From contig DASPIW010000023.1 in the NCBI GenBank assembly GCA_035628915.1, forward strand, positions 1 to 6,040: a stretch of DNA of 6,040 nucleotides, given 5' to 3'. This document shows, one piece after another, positions 5,917-6,040 of this stretch. Source of the stretch: JARBUG01 sp035628915 (GTDB lineage Bacteria > Bacillota > Sulfobacillia > Symbiobacteriales > Symbiobacteriaceae). Each line of letters opens with the position of its first letter. Position 1 is the stretch's first letter. Under the pieces are notes generated by a model. That model was not told the DNA's origin, searched no databases, and saw nothing but the letters and a program-made list of their open reading frames with translations. The position numbers and the translations under genes are program-made.

Positions 5917-5950
5917 GAGTAGCCCCGGGGAGTTACACCCCGAGGCTCTC
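5917..5950 (-). ncRNA. group II intron domain VI with bulged branch-point A
   Basis: Starting 3 bases after domain V on the minus strand, GAG pairs with CUC, and GCCUCGGGG pairs with CCCCGGGGC around a 7-base loop. On the 3' side of the stem, between the two helices, an unpaired UA contains the A at 5920, in the position of the branch-point adenosine used in lariat splicing. The intron would be expected to end about 7 bases after this A, near 5914. The bases there are CC rather than the usual A-pyrimidine, so the exact 3' boundary is uncertain. Confidence 0.75.
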
Positions 5951-5953
5951 TCA

Positions 5954-5987
5954 GAACCGGACGTGAACCTCTCAGCTCATCCGGCTC
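5954..5987 (-). ncRNA. group II intron domain V (catalytic core)
   Basis: The 34-base element folds exactly as domain V. A lower helix pairs GAGCCGGA with UCCGGUUC, followed by a 2-base CG bulge on the 3' side, a 6-bp upper helix (UGAGCU with GGUUCA) and a GAGA tetraloop. The catalytic AGC triad is at 5986-5984. Domain V coordinates the metal ions for splicing and retrotransposition of these mobile introns. Size, bulge, loop class and triad all agree with the consensus. The rest of the intron, domains I-IV, would lie beyond the right edge. Confidence 0.92.
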
Positions 5988-5990
5988 CCA

Positions 5991-6040
5991 TTATCCAGCC
6001 GAGGGCAGGATCCCCCATTGCCAGTGTGAGAACAGCTTTG
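5991..6040 (-). CDS. C-terminal end of a group II intron-encoded reverse transcriptase/maturase (partial)
   Basis: The minus-strand frame entering from the right edge reads KLFSHWQWGILPSAG and stops with TAA at 5991-5993, only 3 bases before domain V. Intron-encoded reverse transcriptases sit in domain IV and commonly stop just upstream of domain V, with C-termini containing an 'LF-x-HW-x-x-G' type motif, which this tail resembles. Only 15 codons are visible, so the call rests mainly on its position against domain V. The frame cut at 6040 has two stray bases at its start. If the protein is intact beyond the window, the element may still be mobile; that cannot be judged here. Confidence 0.5.
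   Translation of the reverse strand, partial: KLFSHWQWGILPSAG

Noticed and set aside
1..6040. CRISPR arrays, tRNA or rRNA genes
   Set aside because: I found no regularly spaced repeats, no tRNA cloverleaf with a TTCGANTC-type arm and no rRNA signature on either strand by reading.

Overview
The window is GC-rich, with strong third-position GC bias in its intact genes and Bacillota-type ribosome binding sites (AAGGAGGT, AGGAGG). It also carries the 3' end of a group II intron. Together these suggest a high-GC Gram-positive such as Symbiobacterium or a relative. That placement is inference from composition and style; no species marker is present.

Layout. Bases 1-383 hold no gene I can support. 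Bases 384-1287 (minus strand) hold the decayed remains of a three-gene ABC-2 type exporter operon: an ATP-binding subunit followed by two permeases of the DUF990/ABC2_membrane_6 type. All three are present only as fragments, with internal deletions, a stop and frameshifts. Divergent from it, 1367-2449 (plus) is an intact YcaQ/AlkZ-type (HTH_42) protein, probably a DNA glycosylase. Converging on it, 2484-5146 (minus) is a large membrane-bound sensor histidine kinase in two reading frames: a multi-pass membrane N-terminal part (4187-5146) and an extracytoplasmic/HAMP/GAF/HisKA/HATPase part (2484-4187). The frames meet at a TGATG, but the protein sequence points to a one-base frameshift in one ancestral gene of roughly 880 residues. 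A 12-bp hairpin sits between the two convergent genes.

Upstream of the kinase and on the same strand is a small pyridoxamine-5'-phosphate-oxidase-like split-barrel protein (5253-5651). It ends in a clear intrinsic terminator whose T-tract runs into a candidate extended -10 promoter for the kinase. Bases 5682-5913 have no recognised gene. From 5917 to the right edge (minus strand) lies the 3' end of a group II intron: the last codons of a likely intron-encoded reverse transcriptase, a textbook domain V, and a domain VI with a bulged branch-point A.

The genes do not form one pathway. The region reads as a patchwork in which a DNA-repair-like gene, a small flavin-type protein and an orphan sensor kinase lie between two zones of genome decay or mobility. 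No response regulator is encoded here. I did not find a clear undescribed multi-gene system. The points most worth following are the collapsed ABC operon, the split kinase and the unusual 3' boundary of the intron.
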